Part shown: piece after piece, positions 34,128-42,363 of the stretch
How positions within the stretch are numbered: the first letter of the stretch is position 1
How the letters are laid out: every line of letters starts with the position of its first letter
Assembly (NCBI RefSeq): GCF_001595645.1
Contig: NZ_LNKT01000012.1
Coordinates: 186,001-250,000, forward strand
Length of the DNA stretch: 64,000 bases
Reading direction: 5' to 3'
From: Sulfurovum riftiae
GTDB taxonomy: Bacteria; Campylobacterota; Campylobacteria; Campylobacterales; Sulfurovaceae
Position numbers and translations under genes: made by a program
Notes under the pieces: model-generated
The model's input: only the letters and a program-made list of their open reading frames with translations
The model's database searches: none
Told to the model about the DNA's origin: nothing

Positions 34128-35502
34128 GGTCTATCGGCAGCATGGCATAGGAAGCACCACTGTAGTGCTGTGCCGCGAGTGTCAGTGCCAGGGAGCCCTG
34201 AATGGCTGCTTCGATACCCGAATACCCCTGTGCCAATAGCGAGACGACAAGGCCGGAGAGTACATCCCCGCTGCCACCTTTGCTCAGCTTCGAAGTGCCA
34301 AGCGGGTTGATATAGAGCTGCTCTTCCTGTACGATGAGCATATTCGCACCTTTGAGCAGGAGTGTCACATGCGGGTACCGGCTATTGAACTTCCGTACCA
34401 TTTCAAAACGGTTCTGCTGTACCTGTGCCACACTGATCTGCTCCCCTGTCACATGCTCCCACAATACAGCGAACTCTTTGGGATGCGGCGTAATGACGAT
34501 ATCTCGCTCTTTCTGTTCCAGGACAGACAATATCTCACTGTGATGGAAACTGTCAGCATCCAGGACGATGGGCAAGTGGCTTCCGATAACATACTGCTGC
34601 AGGAATTCGCTCTCGAAATGTTCTCCCAGGCCCATGCCGATGGCGATCGCCGAAGCGTTGGACGGGACAACGGTCGAATGCATCAGCCAGGCGGGAGGAG
34701 AGATCTTCTCATGTACGACCAGTGTCGTCAGTCCTGCCCCGAAACGGCTGGCAGCCATACCTGCAATGATACCGGCTCCCTCTTTCTCACCGCAGAAAAC
34801 GGCGGCATGGCCAAAACTCCCTTTGTGTGTGCTCAGGCTGTCACGACTGGGCAGTTTTATATCGCTGGCTTCAAGCAGGTAGGTGTCACTCTTTGTCTCA
34901 TACATCTTGCTGCTGACTCCAAGGTCAACACGTATGACTTTTCCAATATTGTCTTTGCTCTCATCAAGATAGAGTGCTTCTTTGTAAGCCCCCATTGTGA
35001 TGGTCACGTCCGCGTTGAAGGCCATGGGCATCAGACAGCCATTCTCACCTACACCTGTAGGAATGTCACAGGCAATCTTGTATCCTGTAAAACTGTTGAG
35101 CTTATGCAGAATGAATTGTGTCTCTTCATCGATCTCCCGGCTGAGTCCCGCACCAAAAATCGCATCGACTATAATATCGGCATCTTCCATTGTATCAACG
35201 ATGTTCACACCAAGTGCTTCTGCACGCTCGAGCTGCAGTTTTGCCATCTCCGACCGGACCCCGAAAGGTATATGGAGTCTGACATCATACTCACCGTGAA
35301 GCTGTCTTGCAAGTACAATACCGTCCGCTCCGTTATTGCCCACACCTGAGACGATAAGAATGGAACTTCCCTGCCCGAAATGTTCCTGAATATAGGCGGC
35401 CATCCCTCTTGCGGCATGTTCCATCAGAATATCTTCAGTAAGTCCGTAAGACGCATAACAACGTCTGTCCAGTTCATAACAGGATCGGAAAACCTTTTGC
35501 AT
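34093..35502 (-). CDS. Bifunctional NAD(P)H-hydrate epimerase/dehydratase
   Basis: 469 residues, repairing hydrated NAD(P)H. The N-terminal YjeF epimerase domain (about 1-210) has MEHAARGMA, VSGVGNNGADGIVLARQL and DAIFGAGLSR. The C-terminal dehydratase domain, of the ribokinase-like fold, has KGSFGHAAVFCG, ITPHPKEFAVL, and LSKGGSGDVLSGL with the catalytic Asp. The start at 35502 has AGAGAGG at good spacing; the frame further upstream is repeat sequence. Neighbours are unrelated. Confidence 0.92.
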   Translation of the reverse strand: MQKVFRSCYELDRRCYASYGLTEDILMEHAARGMAAYIQEHFGQGSSILIVSGVGNNGADGIVLARQLHGEYDVRLHIPFGVRSEMAKLQLERAEALGVNIVDTMEDADIIVDAIFGAGLSREIDEETQFILHKLNSFTGYKIACDIPTGVGENGCLMPMAFNADVTITMGAYKEALYLDESKDNIGKVIRVDLGVSSKMYETKSDTYLLEASDIKLPSRDSLSTHKGSFGHAAVFCGEKEGAGIIAGMAASRFGAGLTTLVVHEKISPPAWLMHSTVVPSNASAIAIGMGLGEHFESEFLQQYVIGSHLPIVLDADSFHHSEILSVLEQKERDIVITPHPKEFAVLWEHVTGEQISVAQVQQNRFEMVRKFNSRYPHVTLLLKGANMLIVQEEQLYINPLGTSKLSKGGSGDVLSGLVVSLLAQGYSGIEAAIQGSLALTLAAQHYSGASYAMLPIDLIDALELLEGR

Positions 35503-35550
35503 TATATGACCTCTCTTTTTATTATTTCTAAAAAAGCTTTTTATATAAAA

Positions 35551-35593
35551 AGCATACCATAACTTTTCATTCTTCATTATTCACTGTTCATTT
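35551..35593. repeat. Degenerate heptamer element, copy 3
   Basis: AGCATACCA-TAAC is followed by heptamers TTCATTC, TTCATTA, TTCACTG, TTCATTT (35566-35593). It resembles the elements at 28949 and 38613 but lacks a clear terminal hairpin. Lies between the NAD(P)HX gene and rpsU. Confidence 0.5.
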
Positions 35594-35635
35594 ATGCATC
35601 GCACACCGTTTTATCACACATTAAAATAGTTTCGA

Positions 35636-35641
35636 TATAAT
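35636..35641 (+). promoter_or_regulatory. -10 element of rpsU promoter
   Basis: GTTTCGATATAAT ends with TATAAT about 70 bases before the rpsU ATG. The TTTCG prefix is shared with the candidate promoters of gyrB, rpsL, purT and the gene at 27918. AAGGAAGGGGG precedes the start codon. Confidence 0.6.
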
Positions 35642-35709
35642 CCGCTTCATATTTATCTCTTTTGCCCTAATGTGGTGAAAAATTTTGATAAGGAAGGGGG
35701 TGCTTTTCG

Positions 35710-35922
35710 ATGCCAGGAATTAAACTAACTTCACGTGATTCATTTGATGACGCTTACAGAAAATTCAAAAGACAAAGTGACAGAAACCTTATCGTAACTG
35801 AAGCAAGAGCTAGACAGCACTACGAAACTAAGACTGAAAAGAGAAAAAAAGAGAAGATTGCAACGCGCAAGAAGATCCTTAAGAAACTCTTCATGCTTAG
35901 AAGATACGAGTCAAGACTCTAA
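35710..35922 (+). CDS. rpsU: 30S ribosomal protein S21
   Basis: 70 residues, very basic. [19 protein letters not shown] at the start and [17 protein letters not shown] at the end are typical S21. It has a strong AAGGAAGGGGG site. A small hairpin (GAGCC-TTC-GGCTC, 35937-35949) follows the stop codon and may be a terminator. In Campylobacterota rpsU is commonly monocistronic. Confidence 0.95.
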   Translation: MPGIKLTSRDSFDDAYRKFKRQSDRNLIVTEARARQHYETKTEKRKKEKIATRKKILKKLFMLRRYESRL

Positions 35923-36060
35923 TAAAGTCCCCGATGGAGCCTTCGGCTCTGTCACTCGCTACTACTTTTCAACACAAACCTCACAAAACATTTCCAAACT
36001 CATTACAACTTAGACAACTTTTCGATAGAATAATCCAACTATTTTTTCAAAGGTTACCCT

Positions 36061-37224
36061 ATGACATTTACAGCCCCACTCCAACAAAATGCTATCAAGA
36101 TCATGCTTCTCGGTTCCGGGGAACTCGGCAAAGAGGTTGCCATAGAGGCACAACGGCTCGGTGTCGAGGTCATTGCAGTAGACAAATATGAGAATGCACC
36201 TGCACACCTTGTCGCCAATAGAAGCTATGCCATAGACATGCAGGATGAAGCAGCCGTTTTAGCGGTCATCGAAAAAGAGCAGCCTACCTACATTCTCCCT
36301 GAAGTGGAAGCGATCTCCATCTCGGCACTGTTTGAAGCGGAAAAAAGAGGTTTCCATGTCATTCCCAATGCCGAAGCGGTGAACAAGACCATGAACAGGA
36401 AGAACATCCGTGTCTTTGCAGCCGAAGAGCTGGCACTCAAGACCAGCGGATATGAATTCGTCACTACGCTGGAAGGATTGAAGGCTGCAGGCGAACGCAT
36501 CGGTTTCCCCTGTGTCATCAAACCGGTCATGAGCTCTTCGGGACACGGCCAGAGTGTCGCCAGAACCGCTGATGATATCGAGAGATCATGGGAGATCGCC
36601 AAGGAAGCACGCGGCGATGCCTCCGAACTGATCGTTGAGGAGTTCGTTCCTTTCGATTACGAAATCACGCTTTTGACCATCCGCAACGAGACAGGTACCG
36701 TTTTCTGCGAGCCTATCGGCCATGTTCAGAAGGATGGGGATTTCATCCTCTCATGGCAGCCGATGCAGATGAGCCCCGAAGCACTCAAGAAAGCCCAGGA
36801 GATCGCCAAAGCGGTCACTGACGGTCTCGGCGGCCGCGGTATCTTCGGTGTGGAGTTTTTTGTCAAGAATGAAGATGTCTACTTCTCCGAGCTCAGCCCC
36901 CGCCCGCACGATACCGGTATGGTCACGCTGATCACCCAGAGCCAGAGCGAATTCGCCCTGCATGTCAGAGCCGTACTCGGACTGCCGCTTGATTTCACTT
37001 TCTACGGTGCAGGTGCCTGCGGTGCCTATAAGGCAAAGAATGAAAGCCATAGCCCGGTACTCGAGGTCCCTGACGATGCCTTCACCAAAGACAGCTATGT
37101 AAGGGTCTTCGGCAAGCCCGAATCCCATGTGGGACGCCGTATGGCGGTCAGCCTGGTACTCGATGAGGTCGAATCGGCCAAACGCAGAGCGACCGAGATC
37201 GTCGAAAAGATCGATGATCACTAA
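36061..37224 (+). CDS. purT: Formate-dependent phosphoribosylglycinamide formyltransferase
   Basis: 387 residues. ATP-grasp GAR transformylase using formate instead of 10-formyl-THF. [29 protein letters not shown] at the N-terminus, [17 protein letters not shown], and [28 protein letters not shown] are typical. A TAGAAT hexamer after TTTTCGA sits about 35 bases upstream, and AAAGG lies near the ATG. Co-exists with purN in this window. Confidence 0.96.
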   Translation: MTFTAPLQQNAIKIMLLGSGELGKEVAIEAQRLGVEVIAVDKYENAPAHLVANRSYAIDMQDEAAVLAVIEKEQPTYILPEVEAISISALFEAEKRGFHVIPNAEAVNKTMNRKNIRVFAAEELALKTSGYEFVTTLEGLKAAGERIGFPCVIKPVMSSSGHGQSVARTADDIERSWEIAKEARGDASELIVEEFVPFDYEITLLTIRNETGTVFCEPIGHVQKDGDFILSWQPMQMSPEALKKAQEIAKAVTDGLGGRGIFGVEFFVKNEDVYFSELSPRPHDTGMVTLITQSQSEFALHVRAVLGLPLDFTFYGAGACGAYKAKNESHSPVLEVPDDAFTKDSYVRVFGKPESHVGRRMAVSLVLDEVESAKRRATEIVEKIDDH

Positions 37225-37630
37225 ACAGTATGCCTTGGCCCTCCCTCCATTGGGCAGGGGGATGCACCTGATCACCCGGAAGATAGAAGAGCTTCTGGAT
37301 GGCTCTGTCTCGACAGGACTTGTCCACCTTTTTCTGCAGCATACTTCAGCCAGTCTCTGTCTCAATGAGAACGTAGATCCGAGCGTACGCAGTGATGCAG
37401 AAACTTTTCTGAACGACCTTCTCCCCGAAGAATACCCCAAATTCCAACACACCTACGAAGGTGCCGACGATATGCCCGCACATTTGAAGAACATGCTTTT
37501 AGGCGCTTCTCTGACCCTTCCAGTTGGCAATGGCAGACTGCTTCTTGGTACCTGGCAGGGTATCTACCTTTTCGAACACAGAGACAATGCCTCGGGCAGG
37601 ACCATCATCATTACACTACAAGGAGAATGA
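37214..37630 (+). CDS. YjbQ/UPF0047 family (secondary thiamine-phosphate synthase-like)
   Basis: 138 residues. [41 protein letters not shown] and [17 protein letters not shown] are the UPF0047 signature. The first metal-type histidine and the acidic residues of the fold are present. The start at 37214 overlaps purT by 11 bp; the longer frame from 37127 lies wholly in purT. Some members have weak thiamine phosphate synthase activity, but the physiological role is unknown. Confidence 0.85.
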   Translation: MITKQYALALPPLGRGMHLITRKIEELLDGSVSTGLVHLFLQHTSASLCLNENVDPSVRSDAETFLNDLLPEEYPKFQHTYEGADDMPAHLKNMLLGASLTLPVGNGRLLLGTWQGIYLFEHRDNASGRTIIITLQGE

Positions 37631-37632
37631 CC

Positions 37633-38571
37633 ATGCGAAAACAGATCGTGATACTGGACACGGAAACCCTCGGAGAAGATCTTGACCTCAGCATATTGGA
37701 GAAATTCGGGGATGTCACACACTACAAAAACACTTCCGCAGACGAAACACTCAAACGTATTCAGAAAGCGGATATAGTCATCAGCAATAAAGTCGTTCTT
37801 ACCGAAGAGATGATGATGCAATGCCCCGATCTCGATCTTATCTGTATTGCCGCGACCGGGATGAACAATGTCGACCTCGATGCGGCACAGAAACTGGGCA
37901 TTGCCGTCAGAAACGTTACCGGATACTCCACACAATCCGTCGTACAACACACTTTTGCCATGCTTTTCTACCTTCTCGAGCATATGAAATATTATGACAG
38001 TGTCGTACAGAGCGGACTCTGGAGCATATCGGGGCTCTTTACCGATGTCTCCCGGCCATTCCATGAGATCTCCGGCAAGAAATGGGGTATCATCGGTATG
38101 GGTACGATCGGCCAGGAGGTTGCAAAGGTCGCTACAGCATTCGGTGCCCATGTAAGCTACTACTCGACCAGCGGACAGAATACGGGCCACCCCTATCTGA
38201 ACCAACCGCTCGATATCCTGCTCTCTACCAGCGATATCATCTCCATACATGCACCACTCAATGACGAGACCTATGCTCTGATCAACGAAAACAACCTGCC
38301 GATGCTCAAGGAAAAAGCGATCCTTCTCAATCTTGGGCGCGGCGGTATCATCAATGAGACCGACCTTGCCTACTCCCTTGACAGAAGAGAGATCTATGCC
38401 GGCCTGGACGTACTTGAAAAAGAGCCTATTGATGCCAATAACAAACTCATGCAGATAGTGCACAAAGAGCGACTGCTCATCACCCCGCATATCGCCTGGA
38501 CGAGTATTGAAGCGAGGAAGCGACTGCTCGAAGGCATTGTCTCAAACATCAAATCATTTTTACAGGAGTAA
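37633..38571 (+). CDS. D-2-hydroxyacid dehydrogenase, NAD-dependent
   Basis: 312 residues. Rossmann motif GIIGMGTIGQEVAK, catalytic Arg in NLGRGGIINE, Glu in VLEKEPI and His in ITPHIAWTS. This is the glycerate/lactate/phosphoglycerate dehydrogenase superfamily; hydroxypyruvate reductase or D-lactate dehydrogenase are the nearest guesses. The start at 37633 follows AGGAGA with a gap of seven bases; the ATG at 37627 is too close. It overlaps the tail of the yjbQ-like operon. Confidence 0.82.
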   Translation: MRKQIVILDTETLGEDLDLSILEKFGDVTHYKNTSADETLKRIQKADIVISNKVVLTEEMMMQCPDLDLICIAATGMNNVDLDAAQKLGIAVRNVTGYSTQSVVQHTFAMLFYLLEHMKYYDSVVQSGLWSISGLFTDVSRPFHEISGKKWGIIGMGTIGQEVAKVATAFGAHVSYYSTSGQNTGHPYLNQPLDILLSTSDIISIHAPLNDETYALINENNLPMLKEKAILLNLGRGGIINETDLAYSLDRREIYAGLDVLEKEPIDANNKLMQIVHKERLLITPHIAWTSIEARKRLLEGIVSNIKSFLQE

Positions 38572-38580
38572 CAATGAAGT

Positions 38581-38607
38581 GTTCAGCGTTCAGCGTTCAG
38601 CGTTCAG
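38581..38607. repeat. GTTCAGC heptamer tract
   Basis: Nearly four perfect GTTCAGC heptamers directly after the dehydrogenase gene and before the composite element at 38613. Confidence 0.8.
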
Positions 38608-38612
38608 AAATA

Positions 38613-38694
38613 AATGCATTGCAAAGCAATACATACCAACATCATTCATCATTCATCACTCATCACTCATCATTTGAAAAACGGAGTTTTTCAT
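38613..38694. repeat. Composite heptamer element, copy 2, ending at the sdhA start codon
   Basis: Head GCATTGCAAAGCAAT and ATACCAAC match copy 1. Then come heptamers ATCATTC twice and ATCACTC twice plus a partial unit (38641-38673). It ends in a hairpin TGAAAAAC-GGA-GTTTTTCA (38675-38693). The GGAG ribosome binding site of sdhA lies in the loop region and the A of its ATG is in the stem, so the structure may limit translation. Confidence 0.7.
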
Positions 38695-40291
38695 GGTAGA
38701 TGTCCTTGTTATCGGCTCCGGCGGGGCAGGTCTCTCTGCTGCACTGGCTGCAAAAGAGGCAGGGGCTTCCGTATTGGTCATCGGGAAAATGTACCCTACC
38801 AATTCACAGACCTCCATGGCTCAGGGCGGCATGAACGCAGCATTGGGCAATGTCAATGAAGACCATGTCTCCCTGCATATACAAGATACCGTCAAATCCG
38901 CACATGGACTCTGCGATGAAGATATGGTACGCCAAATGTGTGCAGACGCACCGCAGACCGTTGAATGGTTGGAGCGTATCGGTGTGCCTTTTTCCCGTCT
39001 GGACAATGACAAAAAAGGCATTGGAACAGTTGCGCAGAGACAGATGGGCGGTGCATCCGCCAAGCGTGCCTGCTATGCACAGGACTATACTGGTCTCAAG
39101 ATACTGCATACCCTTTACGACACCTGCTTAAAAGAGGGCATAGCCTTTCTTGATGAACACTATCTGCTCAATCTCATTGTACCTGACGATACGATCAAGG
39201 GTGCCACGTTCCTGGACATCCGCAGCGGAGAGATCAAACAGATCGATGCGAAGTCCGTTGTCATAGCAACAGGCGGGTATGGCAGTATCTATCATGGGTT
39301 CACGACCAATATGTATGGAGCGACCGGTGACGGTGTTGCCGCCGTACTGCGTGCCGGCGGTGCAGTGAGTGACATGGAGTTCATCCAGTTCCACCCTACC
39401 GCACTCAAACACTCTTGTATCCTCATCTCGGAGAGTGCCCGTGGAGAAGGCGGATACCTGGTCAATGAAGCCGGGGAGCGCTTTGTAGATGAACTCAAAC
39501 CACGCGATGAAGTGGCACGTGCCATCTTCTCACAGATGAAAGAGGGACAGCGTGTCTTTCTCGATGTCCGTCACCTTGGAGAAGAGAAGCTGATGGAGCT
39601 GCTTCCTCAGGAGATGGCACTCTGCAAAATGCATGAACATGTCGACCCGGCAAGCGATCTCATTCCCATCAAGCCGGTAGCACACTACTCTATGGGCGGT
39701 ATCGATGTCGATTATGCCCTGGAGGTCAACGGCATCAAAGGGTGCTTTGCCGCGGGAGAGTGTTCCAATGCCAAAGTACACGGTGCTAACCGTCTGGGCG
39801 GGAACTCCCTGCTTGAGATCACCACTTTTGGACGCTTTGCAGGAGAGAATGCCTTCAAGCATGCCGTCTATGCCAGTTCCAAACCGGTGGACGGCACACA
39901 ACGGTTGAAGGATGAAGCCGAGATCAAAACACTCTTTGCACAGGAAGACAGTGAAAGTTTCTATACCTACAGAGAGATCCTCGGGGAACTTTTTTACGAA
40001 AAGGTCGGTATCGTCCGGGAGAATGGACAGCTGAACGAAGCACTCGAAGAGGTCATTGCCATGCAGGTAGCCCAAAAAAAGATGGGCATCAGCGATAAAA
40101 GCAGGACAAACAACCAGAACCTCGTCGAATTCCTCGAGTTCAGGAATACACTGCTTCTGGCACCGGCCATCATCTCCGCTGCCATTGCAAGAGATGAGAG
40201 CCGCGGGGCGCATTTCAAGGTCGGATTCGAAACAGAGAATGAAGCATTTAGAAAGCACATTGTTCTGCAATGGAAGAGAGAAACACAATGA
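38693..40291 (+). CDS. sdhA: Succinate dehydrogenase/fumarate reductase-type flavoprotein
   Basis: 532 residues. FAD fold VLVIGSGGAGLSAALAAKEAGASV, AQGGMNAALGN, HFHP-like IQFHPTALKHS, ESARGEGGYLVNEAGERFVDELKPRDEVARAI with the catalytic Arg, and HYSMGGIDVD, GANRLGGNSLLE. The residue that carries covalent FAD in E. coli SdhA (His before TVAAQGG) is glutamine here (NSQTSMAQGG), so FAD is probably non-covalent. It interconverts succinate and fumarate with the downstream iron-sulfur subunit. L-aspartate oxidase is an alternative but does not fit the partner. Confidence 0.85.
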   Translation: MVDVLVIGSGGAGLSAALAAKEAGASVLVIGKMYPTNSQTSMAQGGMNAALGNVNEDHVSLHIQDTVKSAHGLCDEDMVRQMCADAPQTVEWLERIGVPFSRLDNDKKGIGTVAQRQMGGASAKRACYAQDYTGLKILHTLYDTCLKEGIAFLDEHYLLNLIVPDDTIKGATFLDIRSGEIKQIDAKSVVIATGGYGSIYHGFTTNMYGATGDGVAAVLRAGGAVSDMEFIQFHPTALKHSCILISESARGEGGYLVNEAGERFVDELKPRDEVARAIFSQMKEGQRVFLDVRHLGEEKLMELLPQEMALCKMHEHVDPASDLIPIKPVAHYSMGGIDVDYALEVNGIKGCFAAGECSNAKVHGANRLGGNSLLEITTFGRFAGENAFKHAVYASSKPVDGTQRLKDEAEIKTLFAQEDSESFYTYREILGELFYEKVGIVRENGQLNEALEEVIAMQVAQKKMGISDKSRTNNQNLVEFLEFRNTLLLAPAIISAAIARDESRGAHFKVGFETENEAFRKHIVLQWKRETQ

Positions 40292-40298
40292 TACCACG

Positions 40299-40364
40299 TA
40301 GGGTCGGTTCACCGACCAAAGAAATAGATGATCTCAAAGTTTTGGTCGGTAAACCGACCCTACA
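40299..40364. repeat. REP-like pair (outward GTAG) between sdhA and sdhB
   Basis: GTAGGGTCGGTTCACCGACC at 40299-40318 and the inverse GGTCGGTAAACCGACCCTAC at 40345-40364. Located inside the operon, before the sdhB ribosome binding site. Confidence 0.88.
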
Positions 40365-40391
40365 TAGTTATAAGGCAAAAAAGGATTTAAA

Positions 40392-41123
40392 ATGCAAATA
40401 AAAGTCCTACGAAGCAAAACCAACACCCACCAAAGCTACACACTCCCTGCCGGGGAGATCCCGCTTCTGAATGCGCTTATGTACATCAAGGAGACACAGG
40501 ATGCCACACTGACCTTCTCGGCAGGATGCCGCGCGTCGGTCTGCGGTACCTGTGCCGTACGTGTCAACGGCAGAGAAGAGCTTGCCTGTGCCTACAAGGT
40601 CAAACCGGGAGATGTCATCGAACCGCTGCAGTACCATCCCATACTGCGTGACCTGAAGGTGGACAAGGACAAAGCCAAAGAGACACTCCAAAAAGGAGTG
40701 ACCTGGCTGCAAAGCTTTCAGGAAGCTTCACTGACACATGAGGATGAGAAACGTACCGAGAAGCAGACAGACTGCATCCTGTGTGACAGCTGCTACTCTG
40801 CCTGCCCTGTTTTTGCGGTCAACCCCGATTTCCTTGGACCGTTTGCCCTGACACGTGCGTATCGCTACAGCGAAGACAAACGCGAAAGCAATGCAAAAAG
40901 CATTATTGACGGTGTGCAGAGCAACGGGGTGTGGGACTGTACCCTCTGCGGAGAATGCACAGCGGTCTGCCCCAAAGGGATCGATCCCAAAATGGATATC
41001 ACCATGCTGAGAAGTGCATCTATAAAATTCGGCCACTCCGACCCGAGCTTTGCCACCCAGAGTTTCGGTACACCGGATTTTGGCGGGGGAGGATTCGGGT
41101 TCGATCCGAATGCGGGATTCTAA
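40392..41123 (+). CDS. sdhB: Succinate dehydrogenase/fumarate reductase iron-sulfur subunit, with extra Cys
   Basis: 243 residues. A plant-type 2Fe-2S site has Cys46, 51, 54 and 66 (CRASVCGTC...C). A 4Fe-4S motif is Cys128, 131, 134, 138 (CILCDSCYSACP). The third, C183TLCGECTAVCPKG, has an added Cys186 where canonical SdhB has a 3Fe-4S site, as seen in some type E enzymes. The C-terminus is an unusual glycine/phenylalanine tail (FGGGGFGFDPNAGF). No membrane-anchor or SdhE-like gene follows. The stop codon is the first triplet of a 169-bp inverted-repeat element. Confidence 0.87.
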   Translation: MQIKVLRSKTNTHQSYTLPAGEIPLLNALMYIKETQDATLTFSAGCRASVCGTCAVRVNGREELACAYKVKPGDVIEPLQYHPILRDLKVDKDKAKETLQKGVTWLQSFQEASLTHEDEKRTEKQTDCILCDSCYSACPVFAVNPDFLGPFALTRAYRYSEDKRESNAKSIIDGVQSNGVWDCTLCGECTAVCPKGIDPKMDITMLRSASIKFGHSDPSFATQSFGTPDFGGGGFGFDPNAGF

Positions 41124-41289
41124 CCCGGATTATGCATTAGAATTGTCAATTATCTTGCTGATGCTTGTTTTATGGGTTTTTGTAACGCATTCTGAGGTTA
41201 ACCCAAAGGTTAATTGATGAATCTTTACGAATGCCCATGGGACAATGATCTGTAAGAGATGGATGATCTCTAATGCATATTCCGGGTTA
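41121..41289. mobile_element. 169-bp element with 21-bp terminal inverted repeats (MITE-like)
   Basis: The left end (41121-41141) begins TAACCCGGA and ends TATGCATTAGA; the right end (41269-41289) is its inverse, 20 of 21 matches. The left TAA is the stop codon of sdhB and the right TTA is the inverse of the stop codon of the thioesterase gene. The interior holds a smaller inverted pair, GCATTC with GAATGC, and no ORF. It fills the whole 163-bp gap. It could also be a large bidirectional terminator. Confidence 0.6.
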
Positions 41290-41691
41290 AGACTTCTCAA
41301 ACCCCTGAATGATCTCTGCAGGGATCTTCATGGGCCGCATCTTCCTGCTGTCCACGAAGACCCACTCCGTTTTTCCTTCACAGATCAAAGCACCGTCCCC
41401 CGACCGTGTCAATTCGTACCGGCGGGTCGAGAGGATCTTGCCGATCTCTTCGATCCAGGTCTTCATCTGCAGTATTTCATTTTCAAAAGCGGGTTTTTTG
41501 TATTCGAGGGTATGCGATTTGGCCACCCAGGTGCCGCCAAGCTCCAGGCACTGCTCATAGCCGAAACCAACCGACGCGGAATGCCTGGTCGCAGCCTCTA
41601 TCATCCAGGAGAGATAGGTAACGTTGTTGACATGGCCGTTGAAGTCAATGTCATCGCTTGTTACACAAAAGGTGTAGCTATAAGAATTCAT
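41287..41691 (-). CDS. Hotdog-fold acyl-CoA thioesterase (YbgC/FadM-like)
   Basis: 134 residues. The catalytic region is DDIDFNGHVNNVTYLSWM, where the aspartate and histidine fit the 4-hydroxybenzoyl-CoA thioesterase type. The strands VAKSHTLEYKKPAF and RRYELTRSGDGALICEGKTEWVFVD complete the fold. It ends exactly at the right tip of the 169-bp element. Monocistronic. Substrate unknown. Confidence 0.82.
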   Translation of the reverse strand: MNSYSYTFCVTSDDIDFNGHVNNVTYLSWMIEAATRHSASVGFGYEQCLELGGTWVAKSHTLEYKKPAFENEILQMKTWIEEIGKILSTRRYELTRSGDGALICEGKTEWVFVDSRKMRPMKIPAEIIQGFEKS

Positions 41692-41727
41692 TTGTACAGT
41701 CCTTAATGTTAGAATTGGAAAGCATAT

Positions 41728-42354
41728 TTATCGCTTCTCATTTGAAAATGCTTCGAAAAACATCCCGATCACCGAGCCTATCATCAACAAATAGGCAATG
41801 ACCCTGGTCACACCGGAGATGATCGACTCGTATGCCAAGACCCCCAAACTGCTGAAAATATAGTTGAAGTCATGTATCGCATCCACACCCAAAAATGACT
41901 TATGTGCCGGAAGCAGCAACCCTTCATGTGCAGTGGACATATACCACGCAGTATAGTCCATCGAGATACCCAAAACAAACAACCCGATCAGAAAAGCTGT
42001 CCGGTTACCTCTCTTTTTGTAATAATATCCGATACCAAGCGGGAAAAGCCATTGAAAAAGTGTACCCATACTCACCATTAAAAACTTCGGGCAAGGCAGG
42101 ATATAGCAGACCCCGTGACCACCCTCATGGACGATCGCCAATGTCTGATTGATAATGAACTGGTAGATAGCAAATATATATTCGGTGATACTTGTGATCT
42201 GATGAGGCGTACCTTCATATGGTTTGTAGCGGGCATAAAGCAGTAAGAAAATGATGAGAAGAACCAAAACCGCCTTTTTGGCAGATCTGGTAGGAAGGTG
42301 TTCCTGTTCACCCTTCTTTTTTGGGAAAAGATGACTGAACGCAGGCTTTTTCAA
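41728..42354 (-). CDS. Polytopic membrane protein with HExxH-type motif (M50-like)
   Basis: 208 residues, about five helices. IVHEGGHGVCYIL places HEGGH within a hydrophobic segment, as in membrane-embedded zinc peptidases of the M50 type. DAIHDFNYIF near residue 165 could hold a third ligand. It is 9 bp after leuC and shares its operon. A peptidase or only a structural role is not decided. Confidence 0.6.
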   Translation of the reverse strand: MKKPAFSHLFPKKKGEQEHLPTRSAKKAVLVLLIIFLLLYARYKPYEGTPHQITSITEYIFAIYQFIINQTLAIVHEGGHGVCYILPCPKFLMVSMGTLFQWLFPLGIGYYYKKRGNRTAFLIGLFVLGISMDYTAWYMSTAHEGLLLPAHKSFLGVDAIHDFNYIFSSLGVLAYESIISGVTRVIAYLLMIGSVIGMFFEAFSNEKR

Positions 42355-42363
42355 AACAGACTG

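Noticed and set aside
38581-38694. CRISPR array suggested by repeated short units
   Set aside because: Units are 7 nt with no spacers of 26-40 nt and no cas genes nearby; these are tandem heptamers.
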